The notes beneath the pieces are model-generated. The model was not told where the DNA came from, searched no databases, and worked only from the letters and a program-made list of their open reading frames with translations. From Pipra filicauda (Eukaryota; Chordata; Aves; Passeriformes; Pipridae): DNA of 64,000 nucleotides. Position numbers and translations under genes: made by a program. The stretch covers positions 248,001-312,000 of the forward strand of contig NW_024104509.1 in the NCBI RefSeq assembly GCF_003945595.2. Direction: 5' to 3'. Positions 1-12,743 of the stretch are shown one piece after another; the stretch's first letter is position 1, and each line of letters starts with the position of its first letter.

Positions 1-1202
1 TGTAATGTCCACATGGCAATGCAAAACTCTATCATGCTTCTCTACTTACAAATCTTCCACAATAACATCTAGTAGTTTTTAATCTTGAAGAGGTGCCATT
101 TTTGCATAATCATTGGTCTTACTCTTGATGGCAGAGACAGTGTATTCATTCCTACTGCAAGTAATGAAGAAAGATAATGTTTAAATGCATTTAGAACTCT
201 GTAGGGCTGAACAGTAATACTAAAGGATGCCGGTTGTTGTGCTGACAGAAGTTTTGACATGGAAATTTCAAGTAGAAATGGTTTTAACATGCAGGTTGTG
301 CACAACATACCTTTTCCAGTCGTAAGTCTACTGGTACCTATGCTAGGTTTTGTAAAAGTACCATCTGTGCTCCGGCACTGAGACATTTTGCCAGTCAACC
401 CTGCTGTTCTGTGAAACCAATTAGGTTCTCGCAATTCAAGTCAATTTCTCTTACAGTGTCTTCTGTAGGTAGTGTTTCAATACAAGAGCAGGATACTAAC
501 CACTGCTCTTGACCTGAACCTGTAAGAAGAGAGAGACAGAGAAAAGGGGAAGATCGTTACATACTGTATCAAAGGCATACATGCAGAAGATGAAAGAGGA
601 GAGGTGGAGGAGGTGGAGCCAAGGGATGAGAGAAAAGGATGTGAAAAGAAGAAAGGGAAAAGAAAAAAGTCTAAAACTGTGTCCCCCGAATATTGATATT
701 CACTACACTAGCAGTGCAAGTAATTTTGAGAATATATGTGAGAAAGAGCTTACATGCTAAAAGTTTATTTCTTCTTTTAAATCATTGGTAGTAAAATATT
801 TCTTCGTTTTAGTATATTTGTGTAAGTGTCAAATGGTATTAAAAATAAAGTGTTTGCCAAGGTTCTGTGGAATTCACAAGAACAAAATCTGGGAAGCCGA
901 AAAGATGTATTTGGAGATTTTTGAGGAGACAGACAATTATTTTATCTAGGAAGGGTAAAAAGGCACTTCATCGGTAAAAGAAAACAGAATGATCATTTTC
1001 AGTGGCATTGTGAGAGTTTTGATTCTAAAGTCTGAAGTGGAGAACTCTTGTAACAGGAAGAAGTTTTTAAAATGGTACTTATAATTTCAGCTTTTATTTG
1101 CACAAGAAAGGTTTAAGTTAATTTTATATTAGTTCTTCAGCTGATTGCCATTTGTCTGCACAAAAAAAATCTCTTGTGGTTGACAGTTCATTTGCTTTTT
1201 AG
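1..1202. other. SLF1 intron, upstream of first visible exon
   Basis: No exon, tRNA or known repeat is recognisable. A purine-rich stretch lies at about 525-680. The - strand open frame at 69-434 has no splice context or family signature and is treated as chance. The preceding SLF1 exon (middle of BRCT1) is not present, so this is intron. Confidence 0.6.
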
Positions 1203-1446
1203 GAAAGTGGGTACTAACTAAGGAGTACATAATTAATAGTGCTGAAAGTGGCAGATGGCTTGATGAAACAACGTACGAATGGGGATATGAAATTGAAAAA
1301 GACACCCATTATTCACCTCAAATGCAATCTGCACCTAAAAGATGGCGCGAAGAACTGACTTTCTCTAGTGCTCCAGGGGCCTTCCACAGATGGAAAGTTG
1401 TCCTTCCTGCTAAGGAAGGTGATAAACGAATGGCATCTATTAGAAG
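1203..1446 (+). CDS. SLF1: SLF1 exon: end of BRCT1, start of BRCT2
   Basis: The 244-bp exon has its acceptor AG at 1201-1202 and donor GT at 1447-1448. It starts with two bases of a split codon and ends with two. The frame reads KWVLTKEYI, where the Trp is the conserved BRCT helix residue, then RWLDETTYEWGYEIEKD. A PQMQSAPKRWREEL linker follows, and FHRWKVVL begins the first strand of BRCT2. BRCT domains of SLF1 are the known RAD18-binding part. The previous exon, which should end in the Gly of an AAGK-type segment, is not in the window. Confidence 0.93.
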
Positions 1447-3569
1447 GTAGGAGTATATGTCTTAAAACTTAAGTAATGCACAGTAGAGCACTTATTGTAT
1501 GGTTGAACATATTTTTGTTCTTCCATCCCAGTTAATTTGACCCATAATAACCTCAACCCTCCAAACTCTGAATTATTTTCATTAATATATTTCCATATTT
1601 TTATAATGACTTTAAATCTGTAACATCACTGCTTTTCTTGCTTTCTTTTAGTATAGTGTCAAAAATAATGTCCATTTGTGTATGTTTTTGTCAAGTAAGC
1701 TGCTAAGAGAAACTTCTTCATGAGGCAAGAAATATAGACTTACAGTTTTTATGAGTGTTTATTTTGTGTGGGTGTTAGATTCAAATAGTAGCTGGAATAG
1801 GACACCTTATTTCACTTGGCTGGTTGACCCGAGACCGTGTCTTAAGCATCTGGGCCACACTGTTACTGACCTGATCGATCTTTTGTGTCACATCTGTGTA
1901 ACAGCTTCTTGTAGTTCTGAAGATCTAATTTGTGCTTATCAGATGTTTCTGATATGTTGTAAATACATATACTTTGGAAGGGAAGGACAAAAGTATAAAT
2001 GAAAAGCAGAGGAAAGGGAAACGATTGAAGTGCAAGAATTCTAGGGCTGTGTTTTTCTTTTCCATACTCTTCTTACACATTTGGATTCATTCATTTAAAT
2101 ACCGCACAGAAGTACAAGTAGAGCATATTTAAGTAATATTTATATCTGGTACAGTAAAAGGAACGTCTCCTGACACTGTTTTAGAGCTTTCCATTCAATA
2201 AAAAACAGTCCTGCTCTCTCTTGACATCCCAGTTAGTTAGGAATGCTCAGGTCTAGGCATACCACAGATGCACAGGCAAAAAGGGAAGTGCAGTTTGGTG
2301 AATCATAGTACAGGGCTGTATGCTACGTCACAGGTACCTGTCTCTTTCTAGTTCATAGAGACAAAGTGAGGTGTAGCTGAAGTTACCATCTTTTGATTTT
2401 GCCAACGGAATGCATTCTAAGTGTGCTATGTTCCTGGCTGAGTGGAAGAGTTTATTATGTCCTGCCACGCTTGTGAAAAATGCTGCTTCTTTTTCCATAA
2501 AAACTGCTTATGCAGATCTTCACGATAACACTGTTGAAATGGTGTCTTGCACACCCGTCTGTTTGCAATAGAAATAACCTTTTATGGGAACTACATCAGC
2601 AAGAGAGGTGAACAAGCAGTTTTGTGGAAGAAGTCTTTTTTTTCCAGGCTGTTTCCCATACACTCAACATGGGAATCCTTTTACTCAGTCAGGAAAAACT
2701 GACAGGTGGATGTTTTTTGTCTTCAGCAGATACTCTTTTCAGTCATAAAGGCCACTATAGCTTTGGGGAAAGACCAATTTTTCTCTAATATTTAACAATA
2801 CGGTGCCTTTTTTCTTCTTTCTATGCTCTTCTTGCTTTTAGTGCCTAGCTGTTGGATGGGTAAGTGTGTGAGATCAGCAGCCTTTTCTTTTTACATACCT
2901 GGATTATAAAAAATGAAACATATATCCAGAATGTCACGAAACCTTATTTTTTCCAGCATTTTTTTTTTGTCTGGCATCTTTTCTAAAACATTGGAGTACT
3001 TGCAGTAGTACAGCTCTGGAAATTGTCCCTGGGAAAATTCTATGTAATGGTGTCCCAAAGACAAACAAATCTCTATATATGATATTGGACAGCACCAATG
3101 CTGTAAATGTTATATGGAAATGTATTATTTGTATTATGAAAATATCATATTACAGTTCAGAAAAGCAGTGTTCATTTTTTGTAAACTGCTTAATTTATAG
3201 GAAGATTTAATTGAAAGACTGTATCATTTTGGGGGAGATAATGCAAAAAAGTATAGCTGCTATCATCAAATTTGATATCTGAAAAAGTGCACAGGTAAAG
3301 CCTTCTATCAGATAGGTAGGAGGTGTATATTGATTTTAATTAATAGTATTAAATTATGAGGAGAAAGATGTCTTGTTAAGTGGGTTATTTAGTTTTCTGA
3401 AGGCCATTAAGTGCCCTTTTATCTTTCTAATAAAGTTTGTGGAGTGCCATACATAAATACATGCCTTATTCAGTTGCACTTACGTGCTTGTAGTTTGTAA
3501 ACTATATTGTAGCTTTAGGCAGTATTAATATAATGGAGTAAATACATCTTTCCAAATATGTTTCTTTAG
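1447..3569. other. SLF1 intron
   Basis: Intron between the two BRCT2-forming exons, AT-rich. I see no coding or repeat signature I can name. Confidence 0.7.
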
Positions 3570-3732
3570 AGTTCTTCAAGCTGGAAAGGCAGTCATATGT
3601 TCATCTCATGATGCAGTGCACAGTGTAACTCATATATTCATCAATAAAGACGTTTGTCCTATGCGAAACAAAAAATGTCTCTCAGAAGCTCAGTACTACC
3701 CTTTGCAATATCTAGGACATTACCTTTTTGAG
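3570..3732 (+). CDS. SLF1: SLF1 exon: BRCT2 core
   Basis: The 163-bp exon has acceptor AG 3568-3569 and donor GT 3733-3734. It completes the Arg codon of the previous exon and reads VLQAGKAVICS, then VTHIFINKD and YYPLQYLGHYLFE. This is the usual BRCT pattern: a strand, a 'THIF' strand, and a C-terminal helix carrying YPLQYL. The exon ends on a complete Glu codon (phase 0). Confidence 0.93.
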
Positions 3733-6718
3733 GTGAGTAAATTATTTTACTGATTACTGTAAACAATGCAGTGTTAATAATAGAGAGGTGTATGATCAGC
3801 CTGAAAGTTTTGTAATTTGATTAAAGGTAAGACAACTTTCTGATGCTGAAACTGTGTATCCAAGAGGCATGAAAGCTTATGAATGTATACAAATACCTGA
3901 AGGGAGGGTGCAAAGTAGACAGAGCTGGGCTGTGGTGCCCTTTGACAGGACAAGAGGTAATGAGTATAAACAGAAGCACCGGAGGTTCTGTCTGGAATTC
4001 AGGAACCACTTGTTACTGTAAGGGTGATGGAACACTGTAATAGGATGCTATCTGGACATGGTCCTGGGCCAGTGCGGAATTCAGCAGAATTTTTTGCTAC
4101 TATTTCCTTTAAGAGAGATGCCCAATGATTCATAATTGTTTGCTTACCAGGTGCACCGTTCAGAACTTCCTAGTATTTTGATCTGGAGCTACTCAAGGGC
4201 CTCAGAATATTCTTTTAGTATGGTAGTTCCTCAGACTCTGGGGTGACTTTATTCAACTGCTAATTGAAAATATTACCTTTGCAAGCAAGTAGAAGCTAAA
4301 ACTATGTTTATTACTATTTGAAAACCCTTTGGATTCTTCAGATCAAAATACTTTGTGCTCCCTGTAATAAAGCTGTTACAGAAGGGCGAGAAGAAGGTTG
4401 GAAGGTCTTAATGTTTACACCCTGAATAAAACACATCAATGTGGGCTCTTACTCTGGTGCTTACTCTCTTAATGAAACTTGTTCAGAGAAACTGTTCTCA
4501 TTTAAATCTTTCAACTAAGATAGACATTTACATTAACAGATGAATGAGTGTCAGGTTTTTATGGCTACTTCACCTTTTATTGATCTCTATCAAAATCAAG
4601 TGTTTCTTGCTATGCACCCTGAACTCCTCCCACATCTGATGACAGCTTTCCATCTTAACCAGTCTGTTAACTTGCACATAACTTTTTTTTCCTGAATTTC
4701 ATAAAAATAACTCACCTTAGAGGCCAAGAGAACATTGGTTTTCTATTTAAGTGAATCTGAAGAACTGAGAAAACTGCTAAGCCTCCTAGTCTCTTAAAAG
4801 GAAAAGAATAAAACATAGTCAAATCACAGCAGTTGTCCAAATGTATTAGGCTTTATCAAAGAACATTATGGACACACTCTTTTCTCTTTGTCCCAGAAGT
4901 ACTTGGCCTATAATTCATTTGATTTTTCCAGCTTTGTAAATTTGTATTTGTGCTTTTTGACTGCTACTTCTAGCAAATATAAATCCTCTTCCTCCCCTAA
5001 ACATCCATATATGTGTCCAGATGATGAATTCAGCAAAATAGCATTATTATTTTCTTCTTTTCAGGGGAACTGCACTGTTGTTCAGATATTCTCAGTGTGA
5101 ATTTTTTTTATCCAAGTCTTTGCTTCATGTTTATATTTCAGTATCTATTCTTATTATCTCAGCCTAGTAACTGCTGTTAAAATACTCTGTGGGATTGTCA
5201 TTGATGATTTGATTCTGCAAGATGTCATATTTATTGGTTTAGGATATTAGAACACATGCATGATTTTAGGGAGCTAGTCTCAAACAGTGACTTTAATTGC
5301 TTTGTTGGATGCATGCTGGAGTTCATAAATTTTTGCCATGATTGTACATAAATTGTTTGAATGTAAGTATTTTTATGAGCATGTTGAAAATAATGTGCTT
5401 GAAGTGCCATAAGAAGTAAAGACTAGTTAATGCATCAGAGTTCAGTTATCCCAGGCTCATCAAAAGCTGTTTATACTCTACCAAAAATACTTCATCTTCT
5501 AAATGTGCAACCAACTCAGTGTTTGTTTAGAAATACAGTTATGCACATGCCAAATACATTTGTTTTGAACTATACATTTAAGGGAAAATCTGAAAATAGG
5601 ATGAGATATGTAACTTTTGAAACTTTAGTTTTAAAACTTAGAAGTATAAACTGCTTGGATCTTGTCATTGCATACACTTCTGTGGGTTTTTGCATACTGT
5701 TATTTCCCATGTTTCCCATACTTGATTTGTCCATCGGATTTAGGTGTTTGGATCAGTGGGCAAGCTACACCAAGCCTTCCACACCTGCTCACAGTAAAAA
5801 ATAGCCATCATTGTGTGACCAAGGGAACACTTCATCTATATCTTAACTCATCATGCTGCAAGAGGTGTCTGGTTTTGTAGTTGCATGTGTATTAACTTAA
5901 AATAAAAATGGTGTTGTAATCCTAATCTCTATATCTTTGAAGGAAAGCATACATTGACACTCTTACTGAAATGTATTGTTCTTAATCCATGAAGTAAATT
6001 TTAAATATTTTTGTAGCTATTTTTTACTAACAAAAATTATCTTGTGGTGTCACTAGGAGTCTTTTCAGAATGAGTTGGAAACCAATTTGAGAAATATTTT
6101 CTCATTTTCTGTACTGAAGAAATACCTGGAAATGATAGCTGGACTCAGAGAGTAAATTATTTAAACAAACAAAATTACAAAAAAAAACCAATCAAACAAC
6201 AACCACCCAAAAAAAGAAAAAAAAAACCCTTTTAAATTTTAAATTACTGTTTTATTTCAGGTTTATAGGCAAGAACTGAAAAGATTTCATTATAGTGGTC
6301 TATATAAAATAAATAGACTAATTGCAGAAAAAATGTCTTTAAAAATCCTTACTACATTTTTGACTAGCTAAAAATGGACTTTAGTTTTTTGAAAAGTCCT
6401 TGAGAGAGAATCCATTATGGAAACACAGCTCTCGCTTCAGCCCCAGGGATTGTGACTGAGTTAAAAGTCAGTCAGGAAAAATAAATATGGGGAAGGTTAC
6501 AATGATAGTTCTTATCTACAGCTTCCTACAGCATCAGTGGTTGGTTTCCAAACCCCCCGCTGTTTATCTGGCACATGATGTAGACCCTTAAACAATTGTA
6601 TAAGCATACATAGGCACAGAAGGGTTTACAATTCAACATATAGATAGACTTAGCACATAAAAGTCGGTTAGACGATTAGCTTTGAAACAAAGAAAGTATT
6701 TCTTTTTGCTCTGCACAG
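3733..6718. other. SLF1 intron
   Basis: A 3.0-kb intron. The only structured element is an A/C-rich low-complexity run at about 6165-6230. A similar one occurs at 30219-30266. Two overlapping + frames at 5430-5880 show no family signature. Confidence 0.7.
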
Positions 6719-6850
6719 AATGAAATACAAAATACTGAAGATATCCAAATGAACTATTTGCTGTCTGCACAAGAAACAGACCAAGTCATGTCTAAAATGC
6801 AACTTACTAAAATGAAAAACGCCATTATAAAACATATGTATTTTGCAGTG
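6719..6850 (+). CDS. SLF1: SLF1 exon: post-BRCT linker
   Basis: The 132-bp exon (44 codons) starts and ends in phase 0. It opens NEIQNTEDIQ and closes KMKNAIIKHMYFAV. As I recall the mammalian protein, these two ends match the first and last parts of a much longer linker built from several repeats of the K-x-T-L-R-x-x-I-Y type. Only one such unit (KNAIIKHMY) is visible here. The linker is poorly conserved and probably disordered. Confidence 0.88.
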
Positions 6851-8155
6851 GTAAGTAACAGTTAATGCTTTCTTAGCATAAAATGGATATTATTGACTAT
6901 ATGTTTCATTATAGTACTGAGCTAATAAAGCAGGTAGTTTAAAACCTTTTGAAATAGTAATATTGCCTTTCAACCTGCAATGTTTAATAATGCTATATTT
7001 ACTAATCTACCATTAGTTAAATTATAATTTAGTAATGGTAATTGGTTGACATGGCTGTGTAGAAGACAAGGTGAACTACTTGAAATCTGGGTGTAATATA
7101 TGAGATAAATAGTAGCAAATGTTCAACAAAATTGAGTTACAGTGTTTCTGTGACTTTCCTGTTATTTTTTCAAACCAATCATATTGTAGAACTGGTATTT
7201 TGTTGATTTATATGAATGTTTTTTATCATAAGTCAGAAATATAGCTAATGCACTGCTTTGGTTCTATATTGTCACATATCTAATCCTGATAAGAGTGCTA
7301 CATTAGTAATTAAAACCACTATTTCATATCTAGAAAAAAAACAACTAATTACTCTGAGTTAGGATATATTATCTTGGTAAGTGACAGTGATGCAGATGGT
7401 GGTGTGTAAGTACTTTTGTAGGAGCTTGTTTACATGAAGTACTGTACATTCTTAGTAGCAAAAGAATTAGAATTTTTAAGTCCTCAAGGTATGCAATTTT
7501 TAAACAGAAAATCAGCAAATAGAACACTCATGCTGCTTAAATCTGTGCAGCTTCAAATGCTACATCTTCTATAGGTGACGTTTTATCAAGGCTATACCCT
7601 CCCAGACATTTAAAAAATAAATTTATTGTTGACTTTTCATGTATATTACACATAGCAACTGCACTTGTTCAAATTCTTATATAGTACATATGTACTACAC
7701 ATTATGTAGCAATGTGCAGATGGAGTAATGGTAATCCCAAAGATGGTCTCTCCTAAAGACTGTTTTGTAACATCTTTTGGTAAGGTTGTAACACTAGATG
7801 ATAACTAAATATAGCAATAATAGTAACATACTCTTGCATCTACTGCCATATCTTTACATTGTAGGTTACCTGCAAGAGGAATCCAAACACTCAGTGTTTA
7901 AGGTCTAATCTAGGAACAGTGTCATTTCATAGCAACCACAAAATTGCCATATTTTATTCCTTTTGGGTCACTAACCCTCTATTTTGTAATTTTACCATCC
8001 AAATATTAAAAAGACAAATATAAATAGATTGCTATGTTAAATGCTGTGCTTGAATGATGCTTAATAAAAGTTGTTGTTTAGGGAGTTTTATGTAGTATTT
8101 ATTGAATATGTTGACTGATATCCAGTGTATAGATTGACTTTATCCTGTTTTACAG
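6851..8155. other. SLF1 intron
   Basis: A 1.3-kb AT-rich intron with nothing recognisable beyond the splice sites. Confidence 0.7.
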
Positions 8156-8209
8156 ACTGTTATCCACAGGTTTGCTCAAACAGACCAGCTGAACAAATGC
8201 AATCCACAG
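8156..8209 (+). CDS. SLF1: SLF1 small exon (18 codons)
   Basis: This 54-bp microexon has acceptor AG 8154-8155 and donor GT 8210-8211, phase 0 at both ends. It reads TVIHRFAQTDQLNKCNPQ. It sits where the phase requires and bridges the linker exon and the VKSTDLSR exon. The open frame that starts at 8125 runs in a different frame through this exon and is a shadow. Confidence 0.8.
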
Positions 8210-9515
8210 GTAAGAATTCTGATAAGGAGGGCATGTTGCATATATGGAATTTTGTTATGAAGTTAGGCAAACATACTTTCATTGTAAAATTAGCTATCAA
8301 AGAAACATTTTAAAATTTTCTTTTGTTATCCAAAACTCTAATAAAAGTATTGAAGCATTAAAGAGCATCATTGGATGTTGAATGTTGTTTGTTCTTGCAA
8401 TACTTTCAGTACTGTCCACGTTAATTTAGCCCTTTAATTCTGCTAGTTAAGAGAACTTTACCTATTAATGTAGAAAAAAAAGAAGCAAAGATGCCCTACT
8501 GTGATTTAGAGCATCTTAAATTATCCAAGCATGGTATTTATGCAGTGGCAATAAAGTGAAAGTGTACACAACTTTTAGCAGTGCTCACCACAGTTTTTGC
8601 TAGTAGGGACAGATTTTAGCCAAAGGTTGTTTCACTGTAGAAAGAAGCAGTAGTTGTTCTTTCAGCACATGCCTGAAGCACCATCATGTGGGTTTCAGGG
8701 ATAACTGAGGCACAGATTGCAAGTAGAATACTTTGTTTTTCAATTGTTTCATAATTACTTTGATTTAATTTCTTTTTTTGTACTAATAAATTTCTCTTTT
8801 TTATTTCCAGTAAGTCAAATATATGCCATAAATCAGGTACTAATCAGCAATAGGTTTTGTTAAGTCTTTGTTATATAGATTTGAAGAAAATAAATTTTGC
8901 CTTTTCTATCTCTAATACTAAGAATAAATCTTTAAACATGTTGAAACATTGCTTCTTAGTACTCAAAAAGCATTTTACATAGTAACCATGAGCTAGTAGT
9001 AGTGTACTTTTTATGGTAACTTCTATTAGTTAAAAATGGAAACACTTGAAGCATCTATTAGCTTCCTGTATTTCTTGATAGCTGAAAATTCGATATCTTT
9101 ATGAGCGTTTCTACATAAATAGTTACTGCAAATCTCTTTTTTTTCTGATTTCTTTTTATTGACACAATGAGGAGGGGAGGAGAAAAATACTTTTAAAACA
9201 TGAGCACTGCAATGCTTTGTCATGGTCCAACACCACCACTGGACAGCAAAATGCTGTGTGCATTTCTGCTCCTGAACAGATTTGCATTGATATTTAACCT
9301 TAGTGTTTAGTTTGTTGAAGAATGGGATAAAAAATTTATCTTTCTTGTACACCGGAATTGGTTTTCTGTATTCTTTAGAATAATACATTTTTTTGTTTGG
9401 AAATTTTAAGACTAATTGTAGTACTTTTCTTATGCATGACCTATCGCTGTCTTTTACTGCTTTGTGGAATATTCATTGGTAGATTTTGCATCTGATATTG
9501 GACTTTTATAGGCAG

Positions 9516-9544
9516 TATAAAAAGCCATATTTATGGCTTTTATA
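9516..9544. repeat. Inverted repeat (hairpin)
   Basis: The left arm TATAAAAAGCCAT (9516-9528) and the right arm ATGGCTTTTATA (9533-9544) pair over 12 bp with one bulged A and a 4-base loop. No TE boundary is evident around it. Confidence 0.7.
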
Positions 9545-10762
9545 AACAGCTCCAATAAACATTTCCAATAATACTAATGAAGTAAAATCAAACCTACAGA
9601 CTAAATTCACATGTTAGAACGACCTACTATATTCCATCATCTCAGTTCGCAACTGCTAGGAAGGCTTAACTCAGCTAAGTGTTCTGTTATCTATCGTCAT
9701 CCCAAAAATATTTATATCTCTTTTGTCAGCTTTTCTTCCATGTTATGCAAAGTAAAACACAACTTACTGTGTGTGGACCTTAATTTTTCATTTGTTTCTG
9801 CTCAAAGTGTTAATGATTGTACCAGCAGTGCTTCACAAGATACTGCTGATTCCTTATTGCATTCCTCAGAATGCAAACCAGTAGAACTTTGTACAGCTTA
9901 TTGACTATTCAGTCTCTTTGATAGCAGCTGTCTCCTGATACTGAAAAAAATTGTTGCCTCAGTTGTGTACCATCCTTCTTTACCTCTTAGAAATATGCCA
10001 AAAGCCAGTTCTCCAGTTCCTCATTGTCTTGAATGCAATGCTAAAGGCCTCACACTGTTTCCAAAACATCTTTGTTTTAGTGTACTTTAAAAATAATGCA
10101 TCAATGTCGTTGTTTCTTCTAGTACCAGAATTTTCAAGAGATAAAGGTTTCAGTCACAATATAAAAAGCTGCATGCTGGTGCAATCAACCAGATGCAGGC
10201 CAGTAGCAGTGTGCTTGTACTTGCACAATATATGGAGTCATCTTTCACATCCAGGCGTCAAAGAAGTTGTTCTTTGATTGTCATTAAACAGTTTATGGTT
10301 AACTAACATTACAAAAGTATCAATGCAACCATTATTTCCAAAGGAAATTTTAGTGCAGGTTTTAATGGTGCATATATGAATGAAAACATTGAAGTAAATG
10401 TGAGTTGCAAACACCAGATTTACAAAACCTTGATTAAAAGAAAATTGTATAGATAAGCATCTTTATTTATTGTTCATATAATAATGTGTGTATTAGGAAT
10501 TAGAAATGAAGCATTTACAGAGAAACTAAATATCTAATGTTAAGGTGGAGTTCATTCACTGAGACTTTAGCTGTGATATAACCATAGTTATAATTTCGTT
10601 CTGAATCTTTTTCATGTTTGACCAGAGCCCCAAATGTTTTTAGCTTATTACTGGAACGTTTTTGGAAGCTATCTAATAGCAGTATAGTAGGCTTCAAATC
10701 CACAACTGGACTCAAAGTCCATGTTAATTTAAAAATGTAACCAGTTTTAAAACAATTGGCAG

Positions 10763-10990
10763 GGTGTTTAGATTGGATAATAGGAAAATTTCTCCCCCAA
10801 AAGCGTTGTCAAGCACTGGAACAGGATGTCCAGGGCAGTAATGGAGTAATCATCCCTGGAGGGATTTAGAAAATGTGTAGATGTGGCACTTGGGAACATG
10901 GTTTGCTGGTGGAATTGGTGGTGCTGCATTAATGATTGGGCTCAATGCGTTAGAGTTCTTTCCCAACCTAAACTATGATTCTGTGATTTT
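10763..10990 (+). mobile_element. CR1 LINE, 3' end fragment
   Basis: The sequence has the standard bird CR1 3' tail: a GATTGGATAATAGGAAAATTT-like start, then TGTCCAGGGCAGTAATGGAG, GGAGGGATTTAGAAAATGTG, TTCTTTCCCAACCTAAACTA and a degraded TGATTCTGTGATTTT end. It is about 230 bp, 5'-truncated, in the same orientation as SLF1 and intronic. Several substitutions from the usual pattern suggest an old copy. Confidence 0.9.
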
Positions 10991-12040
10991 ATGTCTTGAG
11001 TAACTTTATCTAATGTACTTTAAAAGACAGGATTTTTGGCAGAGATCCTAAAGTCTACAAGTTGTCAGGGACTAAAGCAACAATACATTTATGTAACTAT
11101 TTAATTCCCAGCAGTCCAATCAGTCATCTTAGTCAGATTCTTCAGTTTTCACTCCTTATCCAAGTTCCTTTGAATTTACCAGAGCCTCAGGCTGTGTGGT
11201 CAAATGAAAAAGCAGGATTTCAAAAGAGAAGTTATTTGGCATAGGGAAGCTGTGCTTTGATTGGTAATATCTCTGCAACTAATTTGTGTGTCAGCTTTGG
11301 CTTGAACCTGGACTAGAGGAAAGGTATAAATAGCAATGTAGCTGAGGTCTTCAATAGCATTATTTGTGGGTTTTGGAAAGCTGAAAGTACAGATGGTAAC
11401 AGGGAAATTGCAGAGCAGATACAGCATCTCATGAAAGCCATTATATCTGTGTGGGTTCTTTGAAAGCCTGCAAAGTGAAGTGCTTTGCTGTCGTGAGTGG
11501 CAGAGAACAAGCAGGAAGCCCTGTGCCATTAAGATCTTCAGAGTTTTGAAATCCACTGGGGTTACTACCTGTGCAATCTGTAGTGTTAGATGCTTCTCTG
11601 ACGTTCTATATGGGAATAGAAGAACTAGGGAGATAAAACAGTTATATTGTTTATGGTTTTATAATGTGTACACTTAAATTATGTATCTCATGGTTTTACA
11701 CTTTTCTCAGACTTTCTTAGCTATTCCATGGTACTCACTATCTTACTGCTTCAGCCATATGTTGTGGGATGTACTGTACACTTTTGGAAATACTAAAACT
11801 CCTTTTCATACCTTTCCAGAATAAATTATACACAATTTATCGGATGTGTGGACTGTAATTTGTTTTTTAATAGCGTAGTTGCAATCTGATCTAAGAAGAG
11901 AAGCACATTCTGAAACCTACTATATTTTCAATGAAAGCCTAGCTCAGGAAGAGGGAAGACCTTTCTAGAACAAAATGATCTAGATTGGACCAGACAATAA
12001 GTAATTTTTCTAGTTTAGTTTGTAATCATTCCTGTTTCGT

Positions 12041-12458
12041 TTTTGTGGTTTAGGAATTATATTCTCCAATTTAGTACACCCACTAAAATCATGTGCCACT
12101 TCCTCTCCCTCCTCACCAGCTGGAGACACAAAAGGCAAAGATCATGGGTTGAGATAAGAACAATTTACTGGAAACAGCAATGATGTAAGAAAATGAACAG
12201 TAAGAGCAACAATATTAATAACAAAAGGTATAAGAAAAAAGGATTCGTATGGAAAGCCTGCAACAATAAACTACTGGACAGCTCCCCCTGCTGCATTTTC
12301 TCAGAACAACCTTCTTCTCAGAAGCAAAAGTCCCTTTCCCCTGCCCCTGGCAGTAACATGAGAATAACTTCCGGAATAACCTCTGTGTCTTAGCCATGCC
12401 TGCTCCTGGCTACTGAAAAAATGAAAAAATTACCCTTGTCCTGACCAGAACCAGGACA
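12041..12458 (-). mobile_element. Solo LTR, TGTCCTGG-type avian ERV
   Basis: About 418 bp resembles the two LTRs of the provirus at 41-47 kb: shared blocks include ACAAAAGGCAAAGAT, GATAAGAACAATTTACTGGA, AACAGTAAGAGCAACAATAT and GCTCCTGGCTACTG, and the end CCAGGACA reads TGTCCTGG on the - strand. The outer edge at 12041 has lost its TG/CA. No internal sequence flanks it, so it is a solo LTR. It lies antisense to SLF1 in the intron just before the 12585 exon. I see no clear target duplication. Confidence 0.85.
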
Positions 12459-12584
12459 TATATTACCAGCATTTTACTTAAAAATTTCCTGTTGGTTGAT
12501 GCATTGATGCATTTCCTGTTAGTTAGTTAAGGGGTGTTTTTTATTTAAACTGTTATTTTATTTACAAAGATGTCTCATTTCTAG

Positions 12585-12743
12585 GTTAAAAGTACTGATT
12601 TGTCCAGACACAGTTGGTATATACTTCAAGGATTAGTGGAAGAGCATTTATTTGCTGATGTAATCACAGAACTTGCTGCTGGTCAGAAGTACCGTATACC
12701 TCCTGTGCAACTTCTTCATTCTCTTCTAGAATATTTCCTATTG
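12585..12743 (+). CDS. SLF1: SLF1 exon: start of helical middle region
   Basis: The 159-bp exon (53 codons, phase 0 at both ends) has acceptor AG 12583-12584 and donor GTGAG at 12744. It reads YILQGLVEEHLFADVITELAA and then PPVQLLHSLLEYFLL. These are amphipathic helices that I take to be the SLF1 central alpha-helical region with no named domain. The solo LTR ends only about 130 bp upstream of the acceptor. Confidence 0.9.

Larger units (their letters stand above)
8210..12584. other. SLF1 intron with CR1 tail and solo LTR
   Basis: A 4.4-kb intron holding the hairpin at 9516-9544, a stretch at 9.6-10.7 kb with several medium open frames on both strands, a CR1 3' end (about 10763-10990) and a solo LTR (12041-12458). 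Confidence 0.75.

Noticed and set aside
69..434. 121-codon open frame on the - strand near the left edge
   Set aside because: No splice context, family signature or supporting neighbour. It lies in an SLF1 intron and looks like chance.
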